From positions 496,001-560,000 of the forward strand of contig NZ_JGYP01000002.1 in assembly GCF_000741525.1 (NCBI RefSeq): DNA of 64,000 nt, written 5' to 3'. A model generated the notes under the pieces. That model was given only the letters and a program-made list of their open reading frames with translations. It did no database searches and was not told the DNA's origin. A program made the translations under genes and the position numbers. This document shows positions 26,606 through 35,345 of the stretch, piece by piece. How positions within the stretch are numbered: position 1 is the stretch's first letter; the number at the start of each line of letters is the position of its first letter. The DNA comes from Bifidobacterium bohemicum DSM 22767 (lineage in GTDB: Bacteria; Actinomycetota; Actinomycetes; Actinomycetales; Bifidobacteriaceae).

Positions 26606-28262
26606 CCGGGCCTGAAGGCTGGGATCCGACAACCTCGACCAGAGTGCCCTTCGGACAGTTTTCATAAATCCATCGCGCATCCGCATCATACATATTGATG
26701 CACCCATGTGAACCTTGTCCCGGCGCATCGCCGTGCGCGATGCCGTCCGGGTTCCAATAAGCCGCATGGAAAGCGACGCCCCCGTTGAAATAACTGACCC
26801 AATTGACACCGGGGGTGACGACGACGCCGGAGCGGGTGGCAGTCCGCATGTCCTGAGTCGCATATCGCAGATATATCAAGAATGTGCCGTTCGGCGTCTC
26901 ATATTCGCCGGTTTTGCCAGTGCATACCGGGAAGGTCTTCTGCGCGACATCATCCTGATAGACCGTGGCCGTCTGCTTGGTCTTATCGACGACCACGCGC
27001 GTATGGACCTCGGTCTGTTTGACGTCGAACTTGGTGATGTCGGCGGGAATTTGGACGCTCACGCCCTGAGCGTCCGTCACGGCGTCGTAGATCTGGTCCA
27101 GGACCGAATCGCAGTCTTTGACCCTCACGCCGTTGACGCCTTTGACGGAGGTGAGAATGACCTTGCCCGAATGATCCACCAGATCCTGCTGGGCGACTAT
27201 GTCGTGGTTGAGCTGCCTGGGCACCTCAGCGTTGAGGTAATGCGAAATGGCCGGCTTGTCGAAGTCAAGCGAAATCCGGCCTTTAAGTAGGTCGGCCTCG
27301 GGTTTGATCCAACTGGCGACGACCTCATGCGGCACAGTGACGCTGCCCGTATCGCCGTCGGTCACCACGATGTCATGCTCAAAACGTTTGTTGGCCTCGG
27401 CGGCCGCCTGTTGCGCGGCATCGAGGGATATCGGCATGTCAATAGTCTCATAGGACACTTGGGCCCGCCGTACGTCACTCGGATCGGAAAGAGCGGCCGC
27501 TATGGCACGCCCAACCGGCGCCGTCCGCGGGATGCGTCCTCCATGGCCCTCGGAAGCCACAAAGACGCCCTTGCCTCCATCGAACGTAATGGACGAGGGC
27601 ATGGCCGCATCATGCTCCGCGGCAAAATGCTTGTTCAGATAGCCGTTCAAGACATAGGAATCGGTTCTACCCACCAAGCCGACGGACCGCCGGCTGAACG
27701 GATTGATCTCCACAAAAGCGTTGTCGCGTTTGACTCCCATAAGGTTCTTGACCGTCTGGTTCTCATCCACCGTGACGCCCAAATCCTTCAGGCCGGCCGA
27801 AACCGAATGTCCATCGGCATCAGCAAGAACGATCTTCGACCCCTTCGCCTGCCGTGCGACGATCTGCCTAAGCTCATCAGAGGTTTTGCCTGCGACGTTT
27901 TGGCCGCCGATGGTCACGCCGGGCGCAGCCTTGTCTTTATAATACATATGAGCGCCAAGAATTCCCAACGCACATACAACCAACAGCAACGCCACCACGG
28001 AACCTACAATGACGGCTATCCTCTTTTTTGTATTATGCGCAATGACGGGTCCACCCAAAGGACCGAGCTCATCGTCGTCGGTCGTTTCCATTTCGGGCAC
28101 AAAACCGGCTTCTGCGAACATGCCGCCAGCGTCGTCAACCCTCTCTGCTGGGACGTCTGCGGCAAAAGGGGAGGCGGGGCTGACAGGGTTGTTTACACCA
28201 GTTGAACCGACGGCATTGTTGGCAAAGCCTCCGAATTCAGGCGCATCGAATCGTTCAGACAT
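26598..28262 (-). CDS. Membrane-anchored L,D-transpeptidase (YkuD)
   Basis: Forms or uses L,D-type peptide bonds in the cell wall. It has 554 residues from ATG 28262, preceded by GAAGGAACC. Layout: about 75 acidic, Ala/Pro-rich cytoplasmic residues; one membrane span (about 83-105, IAVIVGSVVALLLVVCALGILG); two repeats of a peptidoglycan-binding-type domain (VTIGGQNVAGKTSDELRQIV; later LDFDKPAISHYLN); then the YkuD catalytic domain with ATVYQDDVAQKTFPVCTG, TPNGTFLIY, FHAAYWN and the active-site GSHGCINMYDADARWIYE. The Ser-His-Gly-Cys motif is intact. Confidence 0.93.
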   Translation of the reverse strand: MSERFDAPEFGGFANNAVGSTGVNNPVSPASPFAADVPAERVDDAGGMFAEAGFVPEMETTDDDELGPLGGPVIAHNTKKRIAVIVGSVVALLLVVCALGILGAHMYYKDKAAPGVTIGGQNVAGKTSDELRQIVARQAKGSKIVLADADGHSVSAGLKDLGVTVDENQTVKNLMGVKRDNAFVEINPFSRRSVGLVGRTDSYVLNGYLNKHFAAEHDAAMPSSITFDGGKGVFVASEGHGGRIPRTAPVGRAIAAALSDPSDVRRAQVSYETIDMPISLDAAQQAAAEANKRFEHDIVVTDGDTGSVTVPHEVVASWIKPEADLLKGRISLDFDKPAISHYLNAEVPRQLNHDIVAQQDLVDHSGKVILTSVKGVNGVRVKDCDSVLDQIYDAVTDAQGVSVQIPADITKFDVKQTEVHTRVVVDKTKQTATVYQDDVAQKTFPVCTGKTGEYETPNGTFLIYLRYATQDMRTATRSGVVVTPGVNWVSYFNGGVAFHAAYWNPDGIAHGDAPGQGSHGCINMYDADARWIYENCPKGTLVEVVGSQPSGPVR

Positions 28263-28308
28263 GGTTCCTTCTCACATTGCTATTACAGGCATAGTGTAGC
28301 GCAAGGCC

Positions 28309-29478
28309 TCAATCACCGAAATACATCGGCAGCTCACCGCCGTACCACTGCTCCAACATGACACGCGCTATGCTCGAAGGCCCCGGCACCACAATGGCGC
28401 CCGATTCAAGATCACGCCGGAAATCCTCACGGGTGAAAAAGCGCTCCTCGATGGTTTCCGCGCCATCGGGATCCATCTCGCCACCCACGGCGACCCCCTT
28501 GAAAGCGACCATCAGCGAGGCAGGGAACGGCCAGGGTTGGGATCCCAAGTAACGAACCTGGCCAAGTTCAAGCCCCGTCTCTTCGCGCACTTCACGACGG
28601 CAGGCGTGCTCCAGATTTTCGCCCGCCTCCACAAATCCCGCCGTCACCGAGAACAGCTTGTGATCGTTCCAACAGCGGTTATGCTGCAATAGAATGCGGT
28701 TCTGCCCATCAACAACCGAAACAATGACCGCCGGTTCTATACGGGGAAACAGTGGACGTTCCAGCGCACACGGGCAGTCCGGATTCGTGCACACCTGCGC
28801 CCAGCCCGCCTGCGTGGGATGGACGGCCGAGCCGCAAACAGAACAATGACGTTGCGCAGCGTGCCAAAGGCCGAGGGCCACAGCCGTAACGGCTTCTCCC
28901 ACCTCACGCGGCGAAGCATGCGAAGCGAATTCATCCAGCGAAACCCAATCAAAACGAACCGCCGCTTTGGCAAAGACGGAATCATCCGATCCCAATAATG
29001 CGGAAGCGGCCATCGCATGTGCAGAGCCGAATGACTTGGGACGGGCACGCAAGGAATCAGTTGGGCTGGCATGCTCAGCAGAACCAGCCAATCCCCGTCC
29101 ATCAGCCGGCGACGCGCTCAGGTCGACGACCTTGGAAATGTCGACCGCCATGGCACAGTGCGAATCAGGCTCCGGGCATTGGCCCAAGTAAATCGGGACC
29201 GCTTGCGGAGCATCGGCCAATCCCTCGGCAGCATAACGGCCCGGCAGGGTGGCCAGTCGCATTCTCGCATGCTCGGCATGAGTCAAAGCCGCCTGCCCGC
29301 GAGGAACCGCCACGAGCCCGTCGCAGACCAGAATCACCGTGGTATGCGGTTCGGTGAAGGCCTCCGCAATCAGATCGGGGTCGGCTCGGCGGATGGTCTG
29401 ATAATCAACATCCCCTTGGGACAACGGCAGAAAAGACAAGGTCTGGGTAAGTGCCAATGGAGAGAATGCGGGGATCAT
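28309..29478 (-). CDS. nudC: NAD+ diphosphatase (NudC type)
   Basis: Hydrolyses NAD(H) to AMP and NMN(H); bacterial NudC also removes NAD caps from RNA 5' ends. Start at ATG 29478 (MIPAFSPLALTQTL), 389 residues. Seen: the zinc ribbon CSVCGSAVHPTQAGW...CTNPDC, the Nudix box from GFVEAGENLEHACRREV through EETGLELG, and the NADH-pyrophosphatase signature SQPWPFPASLM. The N-terminal part is longer than E. coli NudC, with an Ala/Ser-rich stretch near 120-160. Eight bases separate it from the upstream hydrolase stop, indicating cotranscription. Confidence 0.93.
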   Translation of the reverse strand: MIPAFSPLALTQTLSFLPLSQGDVDYQTIRRADPDLIAEAFTEPHTTVILVCDGLVAVPRGQAALTHAEHARMRLATLPGRYAAEGLADAPQAVPIYLGQCPEPDSHCAMAVDISKVVDLSASPADGRGLAGSAEHASPTDSLRARPKSFGSAHAMAASALLGSDDSVFAKAAVRFDWVSLDEFASHASPREVGEAVTAVALGLWHAAQRHCSVCGSAVHPTQAGWAQVCTNPDCPCALERPLFPRIEPAVIVSVVDGQNRILLQHNRCWNDHKLFSVTAGFVEAGENLEHACRREVREETGLELGQVRYLGSQPWPFPASLMVAFKGVAVGGEMDPDGAETIEERFFTREDFRRDLESGAIVVPGPSSIARVMLEQWYGGELPMYFGD

Positions 29479-29486
29479 GAAAGCCG

Positions 29487-30341
29487 TCACCTTCCCTGCA
29501 CGCGAGCCATAAGGTCGACCAACGCCGAGGCGACGCACCGAGGATGCTCGACCGCGCTGAAATGACCGCAGTTCGCAATGGCGGTGAAGTCCACATGGGT
29601 TTCAGTCATTGCGGCTTCGAGTTCGTGCATACGTTCTGGAGCACTCGACGGGTCGTTCTCACCGCTGACCATGGCGGCAGGCACGGTGACCCGGCACAGT
29701 TGGTCGGTCAAATCGGGTCTACCGGCCGCCATGCGCTCACGCCATGCCACGCCTTTCGGGGTCTGCTGGCATATCCAACCCGATAGAAGGCCTTGGAAAC
29801 GCGGATCCTTTTTAATGGAGGAATCGCACTCGTTGGGACGCGCGAAATGCATAACCGGTTCAAGCGTATCCTCATCCTCACATCTGCTTGCCACCTCCAG
29901 CCGCCGGACGCGGGATTCGGGACTGTCTGCATATGTTGTGGTATCGCACAAAGCCAAGCCTGCCAACGCATCGGAATGAAGGCGCTGCACGTCCATCACC
30001 ACATAGCCGCCCATCGAGAGCCCCACCCACACTGCCTGACGATGACCGGTCGCATGCAGCAACGAGACATACGCATCGGCAAGAACATCGAGGGCCTGAA
30101 CATAGGCTCCATCCTCAGCCACCCGACCGGTCATCGCGGCATCCGGCACGGGGGCGCCGCCGGCTCCCGGCATGTCGGGAGCCCAGACAGGAAAAGGATC
30201 GAGCCCATGCTCGTCGGCCAACTCAATAATCTGACGCGCGCATTCATCCCACATCCTATGATCGACGGGGAAGGCATGCACCAGTACCATCGGCACGCCT
30301 GCGCCACCACGATATATCGTGTTCCGCAACCGAACATTCAT
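29487..30341 (-). CDS. Alpha/beta hydrolase
   Basis: 284 residues from ATG 30341 with GGAGGGTAAGGG upstream. It has an alpha/beta-hydrolase fold: VPMVLVHAFPVDHRMWDE, the nucleophile elbow WVGLSMGGYVVMD, the acid region SGENDPSSAPERM and the C-terminal His in IANCGHFSAVEHP. The substrate is unknown; the layout resembles esterase/3-oxoadipate enol-lactonase-like members. It is cotranscribed with nudC immediately downstream. Confidence 0.87.
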   Translation of the reverse strand: MNVRLRNTIYRGGAGVPMVLVHAFPVDHRMWDECARQIIELADEHGLDPFPVWAPDMPGAGGAPVPDAAMTGRVAEDGAYVQALDVLADAYVSLLHATGHRQAVWVGLSMGGYVVMDVQRLHSDALAGLALCDTTTYADSPESRVRRLEVASRCEDEDTLEPVMHFARPNECDSSIKKDPRFQGLLSGWICQQTPKGVAWRERMAAGRPDLTDQLCRVTVPAAMVSGENDPSSAPERMHELEAAMTETHVDFTAIANCGHFSAVEHPRCVASALVDLMARVQGR

Positions 30342-30426
30342 AACCCTTACCCTCCATCCACAACGTGTCTACGACACCGCATCAACCCACTCAACAGCCA
30401 TGCACGACAATATCAACATCGGTATG

Positions 30427-31053
30427 CTAGGCACCGACCCAAGCCAGTGCGCGCCGCACAATCCGATCATGACCGTCAGCCATCTGTCCGATGAACGTAT
30501 CAAACCTGTCGCTTTCCACCCCGCACCACTCTACATCGAGCGTGGAATCCACGGGCTTGCAGTCACCGGAAATCTGCACTACATAGCACAAAGCTATGGC
30601 ATGCTGACGAGGGTCATAGAACTCCGAAATCCCCGGGGTCGGGAAAAACTCCGCCACGGTGAACGGGGTCAGATCCACCGGCAACGTCGGCAGGGCCAAT
30701 TCGCCCAGATCCTTGCCGATGTTACGTGCCAGGGCCTCGCGTATCGTCTCATGGAAAAGGATACGACCCGTGATCAACGTTCGCTCCACCGAACCGTTTT
30801 CTCGCACGCGCAGTAAAGAACCGACTTCGGTGACACGCCCCAGCTGGTCGCAACGCACCGGAACGACCTCTATATATGGCACCGGCATCTCGCCGCGCAC
30901 CTGATCAATCCGCTCGCCGGACAGCCATCCGGGAGGGTTGCCGCCACCTGCCCCTCGAATGAAGTCCTCCGGCGTAATTCGGTCGAACTCACCTCGTTGA
31001 CGACCCGCGTCGAAATCGTCGTCGTCCGGCACTTCATCATTCATAACTGGCAT
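30427..31053 (-). CDS. DUF4916 protein (Nudix-fold-like, actinobacterial)
   Basis: 208 residues if ATG 31053 (MPVMNDEVPDDDDFD) is used; ATG 31044 is close by. Seen: NPPGWLSGERIDQVRGEMPVP, YIEVVPVRCDQLGRVTEVG, LLRVRENGSVERTLITGRIL and HETIREALARNIGKDLG, as in the actinobacterial DUF4916 family, which is built like a Nudix hydrolase but lacks a standard Nudix box (here ETIREALARNIG replaces it). Activity is unknown. A TATAAT box ends 8 bases before this ATG and there is no ribosome site, so the message may be leaderless. Confidence 0.82.
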   Translation of the reverse strand: MPVMNDEVPDDDDFDAGRQRGEFDRITPEDFIRGAGGGNPPGWLSGERIDQVRGEMPVPYIEVVPVRCDQLGRVTEVGSLLRVRENGSVERTLITGRILFHETIREALARNIGKDLGELALPTLPVDLTPFTVAEFFPTPGISEFYDPRQHAIALCYVVQISGDCKPVDSTLDVEWCGVESDRFDTFIGQMADGHDRIVRRALAWVGA

Positions 31054-31060
31054 AGTCATT

Positions 31061-31089
31061 ATTATAGATGAGAGCATCACTTTGGTCGA
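31061..31089 (-). promoter_or_regulatory. Promoter of the DUF4916 gene, possibly leaderless
   Basis: On the minus strand TATAAT occupies 31066-31061. TCGACC lies 17 bases upstream at 31089-31084, a partial match to TTGACA. Transcription from about 31053 would begin at the ATG itself. Confidence 0.45.
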
Positions 31090-31143
31090 CCGGCACGAGC
31101 GGTTTCATTACAGGCTTAGCCTTGTATGGGATTACTGCGAGAA

Positions 31144-31170
31144 TTGACCAATACGCAACCGTCGTATATT
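31144..31170 (+). promoter_or_regulatory. Putative promoter of trxA
   Basis: TTGACC at 31144-31149 and TATATT at 31165-31170 with a short 15-base spacer lie about 20 bases before the trxA start. They are back to back with the DUF4916 promoter. Confidence 0.4.
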
Positions 31171-31189
31171 TGTATGGCAAGGAGTCATC

Positions 31190-31534
31190 ATGGCAACCAC
31201 AACCTTGGACGCAAAGAATTTTGAAACCACGATCAACGGCAACGAGCTCGTGTTCGTGGACTTCTGGGCCACTTGGTGCGGCCCCTGCAAGGCATTCGGA
31301 CCGGTGTATGAGAAAGCCAGCGAAGCCAATCCCGATATCGTGTTCGGCAAGGTCGACATCGACCAAAACCAAGAACTTGCCGCCGCCGCGGAGATTCAGG
31401 CCGTGCCGACACTGATGATCGCCAAAAAAGGCCAGATCATCTTCAAGCAGGCCGGAGCGCTGCGTTCTTCCGACCTTGATGAACTCATCGAGAAGGCTCG
31501 CGAAATCGACATGAATGCATCCGCACAGGACTAG
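31190..31534 (+). CDS. trxA: Thioredoxin
   Basis: 114 residues. Cytoplasmic disulfide reductase with the active site WATWCGPCKAFGPVY (the Pro usually after CGPCK is replaced by Ala-Phe) and the cis-Pro in QAVPTLMIAKKG. The start has AAGGAG at the normal distance. It is a single gene: divergent from the DUF4916 gene and followed by a 350-base region before the G5 protein gene. A thioredoxin reductase gene is not in the window. Confidence 0.95.
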   Translation: MATTTLDAKNFETTINGNELVFVDFWATWCGPCKAFGPVYEKASEANPDIVFGKVDIDQNQELAAAAEIQAVPTLMIAKKGQIIFKQAGALRSSDLDELIEKAREIDMNASAQD

Positions 31535-31884
31535 AATATGCTATTCTGCTGCAACCGAATATGAAGAGCAAGGCGTACGTACGCCGAAACACGACGCGAG
31601 CAACGCAATTCCCATGTTCATCATGGGTTTTTCAATGGTGCAAAGCTCGAGGCAACGCGTCTATCGCCGTGTTCCCCAATGCTGGCAGCAGGTTCCAAAA
31701 GCCCGGTATCGCAAGCTTTTCCTTACCTCAAGCTATAATAAGCGCCGGTGTGCGATGTAACTCGAACGCTCAGTCGCAGTTTGCGTCGGGCGAGACTGCA
31801 CAGCTGGTTGACGCAGTGCAGCGAGACAACTGAAAATCGATAATGCCGGTTCGAGTACCGGCGACACAGAACACAAGGAGAGGC
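31535..31884 (+). promoter_or_regulatory. Promoter and long structured leader of the G5 protein gene
   Basis: No gene is seen in these 350 bases. A perfect TATAAT sits at 31734-31739, predicting a leader of about 140 bases. The leader contains a possible hairpin CTGCAC/GTGCAG around 31796-31821 and the hairpin GCCGGTTCGAGTACCGGC at 31846-31863 just before the ribosome site AAGGAG. The arrangement suggests post-transcriptional control, but I could not match it to a known riboswitch; the ydaO/c-di-AMP element known ahead of some actinobacterial muralytic genes was not recognisable. Confidence 0.4.
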
Positions 31885-32865
31885 ATGGCCAACCATCGAA
31901 AGCAGACCAAGACCTTACTGTCATTGAGCAAGCGCCAATGGCTGAAGATCGCGGCTACCGCAAGCGCAGCGACACTGCTCGTTTGCGGCGTGGCCACGGC
32001 CAATCATTTCGGCACCCACAACCAATCCCCCGTAACCTCCTACTCCGCCACCGATTCCAACGCGCTAAGCGTTTCCCGTGGCGAGGATCGTACCGACTTG
32101 CGTGGCGGTAAAGGCGCCGTCTATGTGACCGTAAAAATCGGCGGCAAGAACCGAGCAGTCGTGGGCACGCATTTCACGGATGTCAAATCCGTGCTCGATC
32201 AGGGCGACATCACTCTTGAGCCCGGCGATATCGTAAGCCCTGGCCTCAAGACGAAGGTGAACGAATCCACCGTGATCACCATTGACCGCGCCGATTCCGG
32301 CGTGGAGACCTCTGAATCCCCCATCGGCTTCAACACCGTGAAGAAAGAGACCAGCGCTCTTCCTCGAGGCCAGGAGAAAGTCGAGACCGAGGGGCAGGAA
32401 GGCGTGATGGAGACCACGAGCCTGATCACCAAGGCCGGCAAGAAGAAGATCTCCTCCAACGTGTTCACCTCCTTCGTCAAGAAAGCTCCAGTCGATAAGG
32501 TCGTCCTTGTAGGCACCGGATCGACCGGCTCCACTTCTACCGCCGATTCATTGGGTACCACGGTGCCTGTCGGCGAGATGCAGCAGTGGGCGCACGACTA
32601 TCTGCTTTCCAACGGAGGCACCGAAGACGACTTCTCAGCAACGGTGTATATCATCAGTCACGAATCCGGCTGGCGAATCAACGCCCAAAACCCGTCCGGC
32701 GCATACGGTCTGCCCCAGGCGTTGCCCGGCAGCAAAATGAGTTCGGCCGGCGCCGATTGGGCCACAAACTACCAGACTCAACTCAAGTGGTTCTGGAGCT
32801 ACTGCGCCAAGTACGGCGGCGTTCAAGGTGCCTATCAGTACTGGCTGGTTCATCACAACTACTGA
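31885..32865 (+). CDS. Secreted G5-domain muralytic (transglycosylase-like) protein
   Basis: 326 residues from ATG 31885 (MANHRKQTKTLL), with AAGGAG. A signal segment or anchor (about 18-38, KIAATASAATLLVCGVATA) is followed by DUF348-like VYVTVKIGGKNRAVV and LDQGDITLEPGDIVSPGL, then a G5 domain with ETSALPRGQEKVETEGQEGV and KKISSNVFTSFVKKAPVDKVVLVG. The C-terminal 95 residues hold the catalytic-type segment IISHESGWRINAQNPSGAYGLPQALPGSKM, similar to lytic transglycosylases and Rpf-like proteins, with Glu in SHESGW. Likely a wall-remodelling enzyme that binds and cuts glycan. The G5/DUF348 plus muralytic order resembles Rpf proteins of other actinobacteria. Confidence 0.88.
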   Translation: MANHRKQTKTLLSLSKRQWLKIAATASAATLLVCGVATANHFGTHNQSPVTSYSATDSNALSVSRGEDRTDLRGGKGAVYVTVKIGGKNRAVVGTHFTDVKSVLDQGDITLEPGDIVSPGLKTKVNESTVITIDRADSGVETSESPIGFNTVKKETSALPRGQEKVETEGQEGVMETTSLITKAGKKKISSNVFTSFVKKAPVDKVVLVGTGSTGSTSTADSLGTTVPVGEMQQWAHDYLLSNGGTEDDFSATVYIISHESGWRINAQNPSGAYGLPQALPGSKMSSAGADWATNYQTQLKWFWSYCAKYGGVQGAYQYWLVHHNY

Positions 32866-32890
32866 GTGGTGATCGTTTCAGATTTCGTCG

Positions 32891-32925
32891 AACGTCCCGT
32901 TATGCGTCAGGCATGGCGGGACGTT
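32891..32925 (+). terminator. Hairpin downstream of the G5 protein gene
   Basis: AACGTCCCG at 32891-32899 pairs with CGGGACGTT at 32917-32925 across a 17-base loop. No T-run follows, so it may be a weak or factor-dependent terminator. Confidence 0.45.
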
Positions 32926-33329
32926 GGACGTATGTGCCGTCTACGCCAGGATGATGAACAATCGGAAACATGGTTTTTGGATCGGATGCGTTTCCCGTTG
33001 ACGCCAGGTCAAGCACGGACATGGCGACATGGAATCAAGTCTCTCGTCGAACGAATCCACATAATACATGATTTCAAGCATCGGCCAAGCCTGCATCTTC
33101 ATCGAAAACAGGCGATGGAGATGTCCGCACGAATAAGCAACCGACGATTGTTCGAAGATGGTGACGAGCAAACGACTTTGAAAAACGGTATCTGGCCCGA
33201 GGTGTACTCTTAACAGCATCAATTGGGTTGATTCTGTGCCTAAAAACGACCCAAAATCCTTGAAACAGTGTCCAAACAACACAACACACCGATACAGGCG
33301 ACATAACAGAAAAGGAGTGATCACCAACC
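32926..33329. other. Intergenic region before the MFS exporter gene
   Basis: No supported gene. Open frames on the minus strand (for example 32941-33327) lack a ribosome site and domain features. The end contains AAAGGAG at 33311-33317, the ribosome site for the GTG start of the exporter. Confidence 0.4.
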
Positions 33330-35198
33330 GTGCAGCAGCACAGCACCTCTAACGACATAGGACCAACAGAGCCTGCGACAACGCAGCAATCAGCACACAA
33401 CGCAAGCTTCGAAACTTGCGCCAAACCCAACAGCACCAAAATGCCCGTCAACAAGGCAAAAGTGCCGTTGAGCAAAGTGCTCACCCGCAAGGAAGCATAT
33501 CACGACGGACATTTGAGCCACGAAGCTTTCGTTTCCATCGCCATTCTCACTTTCATCACTTTCATCGGCAACTTCACGCAACTGCAACTGAGCGCGGCTC
33601 TGCCAACCATTGTCTCGGAATTCGGAATCAACGTGACCACTGGGCAATGGCTGACCTCCGTCATCCAGCTCGTGCAGGGCGTGATGGTGCCGCTGACCGC
33701 GTATCTGACCCGACGCTTCTCAACACGCCGTATCGTCACCACCTCCATGACCATCTTCACGCTCGGTTCCTTGCTGGCTTGGCAGGGCTCTACCTTTGGC
33801 CTCGTGCTGGCCGGACGCACGCTTGAGGCAATCGGTTCAGGCGTGATGTGGCCCGTATTGCAGATCATCGTCTTTTCGGTCTACCCCATGTCCAAGCGCG
33901 GGGTGGCCATGGGCACCGTCGGCGTGGCCATGAGTGTGGCCCCCGCAATCGGTCCGACCTTCGGCGGCTGGCAAACGGACGCGAACGGCTGGCGCTCAAT
34001 TTTCCTCTCATTAACGATCGTGGGTGCCATCGCATTGACACTCGCCGTTTGCTTCATGCACAACTTCAATCAGAACGACAAGGACGCGAAGGCGGACTTC
34101 TTCTCCGTGTTCCTCTCGGTATTCGGATTCGGCGGCCTGCTTTTCGGCTTCACCAACATCGAAACCTACGCCTTCACCAATCCTCTGGTATGGCTGCCGA
34201 TGACGATTGGCATCGTCGGCATCGTCTGGTTCGTAATGCGTCAGATACGTGGGCAGAAGCGCTATCAGAATGAATTACACAAGCTGTTTGTTGGTCTTGA
34301 AACCGATATTCACCAAGCCGCCGACACCTGCTCGGAACAGACCGTGGCGGAACTGCGGCAAGAGCTCAAGCAGCTCAAAGAAAATCCGGAAAGCGCGGAC
34401 AAGATTAAAGGACTGTTGCGCAACCCGGCGACCCACGATCTAATAGGCAAGATCCGCGAATTGCAACCTCCGCTGCTGGATCTGACGGTTCTGAAGAACA
34501 GAAGCTTCCGGGTCGGCACCATCATTGCGGCAATGAGCTTCTTCGCTTTCAGCTCCATCACCGTGATCATCCCCCTGTTCATTCAGAATGACCGAGGCTA
34601 CTCCGCCACAATCTCGGGATTGGTGATGTTGCCGGGAGCCTTAGGCCAGTGCATCTCACAGTTTGGCGGCGGACGTATGCTCGACCGTTACGGTGCGCGC
34701 CCCGTGGCCTTGACGGGTGCCAGCATTCTGTTCATCGGCACGGTGATGATGAGTTTCATCAATCCAAGCATTCCCATCTGGTGGGTTTCAATCTGCCAGT
34801 TCATCCGCCAAATCGGCATGGGCTTCGTGCTGATGCCAATTACCACTTGGTCGCTTAACTGCCTGCCGGTACGCTCGGTTTCTGCGGGGTCTGCAGTGAC
34901 CAATACCATGCGACAGATCTCCGGAGCCATCGGTGCGCCTGTTCTGGTCATTCTGATGGAGGAGTTTGCAAAAGTGAAGCAGAACTCGCTCGGTGCCGGT
35001 TCTCAGGCCGCCAAGCTTGCCAGCATTTATGGCATCAAAGCGTCTTTGATCATCAGCTCGTGCATTGCACTGGGCATGCTGCTCATCGTTCTGTTCGGTG
35101 TGCGCGGGCAGGGTGCGGGTTCGGCGCGCGATCTCGCAGAACGCACGTTGCGCCATATCCCAGTGCCCCATCTGCATGCTCATTCCGCTACGAAATAG
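33330..35198 (+). CDS. MFS drug exporter (DHA2, 14-span type) with a cytoplasmic helical insert
   Basis: 622 residues with a GTG start; ATG at residue 38 is an alternative. Predicted 12-14 membrane spans start near residue 65 (VSIAILTFITFIGNFTQLQLSAALPTIV). Motif A-like LTRRFSTRRIV and motif C-like GVAMSVAPAIGPTFGGW are typical of DHA2 exporters. Unusual: about 75 hydrophilic, helix-prone residues (about 308-383, including ELRQELKQLKENPESADKIK) are inserted in the central cytoplasmic loop. The substrate is unknown. It is a single gene with its own terminator. Confidence 0.88.
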   Translation: MQQHSTSNDIGPTEPATTQQSAHNASFETCAKPNSTKMPVNKAKVPLSKVLTRKEAYHDGHLSHEAFVSIAILTFITFIGNFTQLQLSAALPTIVSEFGINVTTGQWLTSVIQLVQGVMVPLTAYLTRRFSTRRIVTTSMTIFTLGSLLAWQGSTFGLVLAGRTLEAIGSGVMWPVLQIIVFSVYPMSKRGVAMGTVGVAMSVAPAIGPTFGGWQTDANGWRSIFLSLTIVGAIALTLAVCFMHNFNQNDKDAKADFFSVFLSVFGFGGLLFGFTNIETYAFTNPLVWLPMTIGIVGIVWFVMRQIRGQKRYQNELHKLFVGLETDIHQAADTCSEQTVAELRQELKQLKENPESADKIKGLLRNPATHDLIGKIRELQPPLLDLTVLKNRSFRVGTIIAAMSFFAFSSITVIIPLFIQNDRGYSATISGLVMLPGALGQCISQFGGGRMLDRYGARPVALTGASILFIGTVMMSFINPSIPIWWVSICQFIRQIGMGFVLMPITTWSLNCLPVRSVSAGSAVTNTMRQISGAIGAPVLVILMEEFAKVKQNSLGAGSQAAKLASIYGIKASLIISSCIALGMLLIVLFGVRGQGAGSARDLAERTLRHIPVPHLHAHSATK

Positions 35199-35207
35199 AT
35201 CGAAACT

Positions 35208-35247
35208 AAGACCCTTCCCCGAACAGACAATGTCGTGGGAGGGTCTT
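35208..35247 (+). terminator. Terminator of the MFS gene
   Basis: AAGACCCTTCCC (35208-35219) pairs with GGGAGGGTCTT (35237-35247) with one bulged T, ten bases after the stop codon. Confidence 0.75.
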
Positions 35248-35345
35248 GTCAAGGTCACGTTTTCACACCGCGACGCGCTTCATTTTCATGCAACCGCCAA
35301 ACGGCGCACACAATCGAGCGAGTCCGCAATCGAGAACAACTCGTA

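Noticed and set aside
26426..26863. 145-codon minus-strand open frame near gcvH
   Set aside because: It overlaps the 3' part of the L,D-transpeptidase gene in another frame and has no domain or ribosome site.
31846..31863. T-arm-like GGTTCGAGTACC suggesting a tRNA
   Set aside because: The stem-loop has an 8-base loop and no acceptor, D-arm or anticodon arm can be found upstream; it is better seen as a leader hairpin.
31740..31884. ydaO-type c-di-AMP riboswitch
   Set aside because: Location fits known actinobacterial cases, but I could not find the conserved sequence blocks of the class.
32941..33327. 128-codon minus-strand open frame before the MFS gene
   Set aside because: No ribosome site, no recognised features, composition unlike neighbouring genes.
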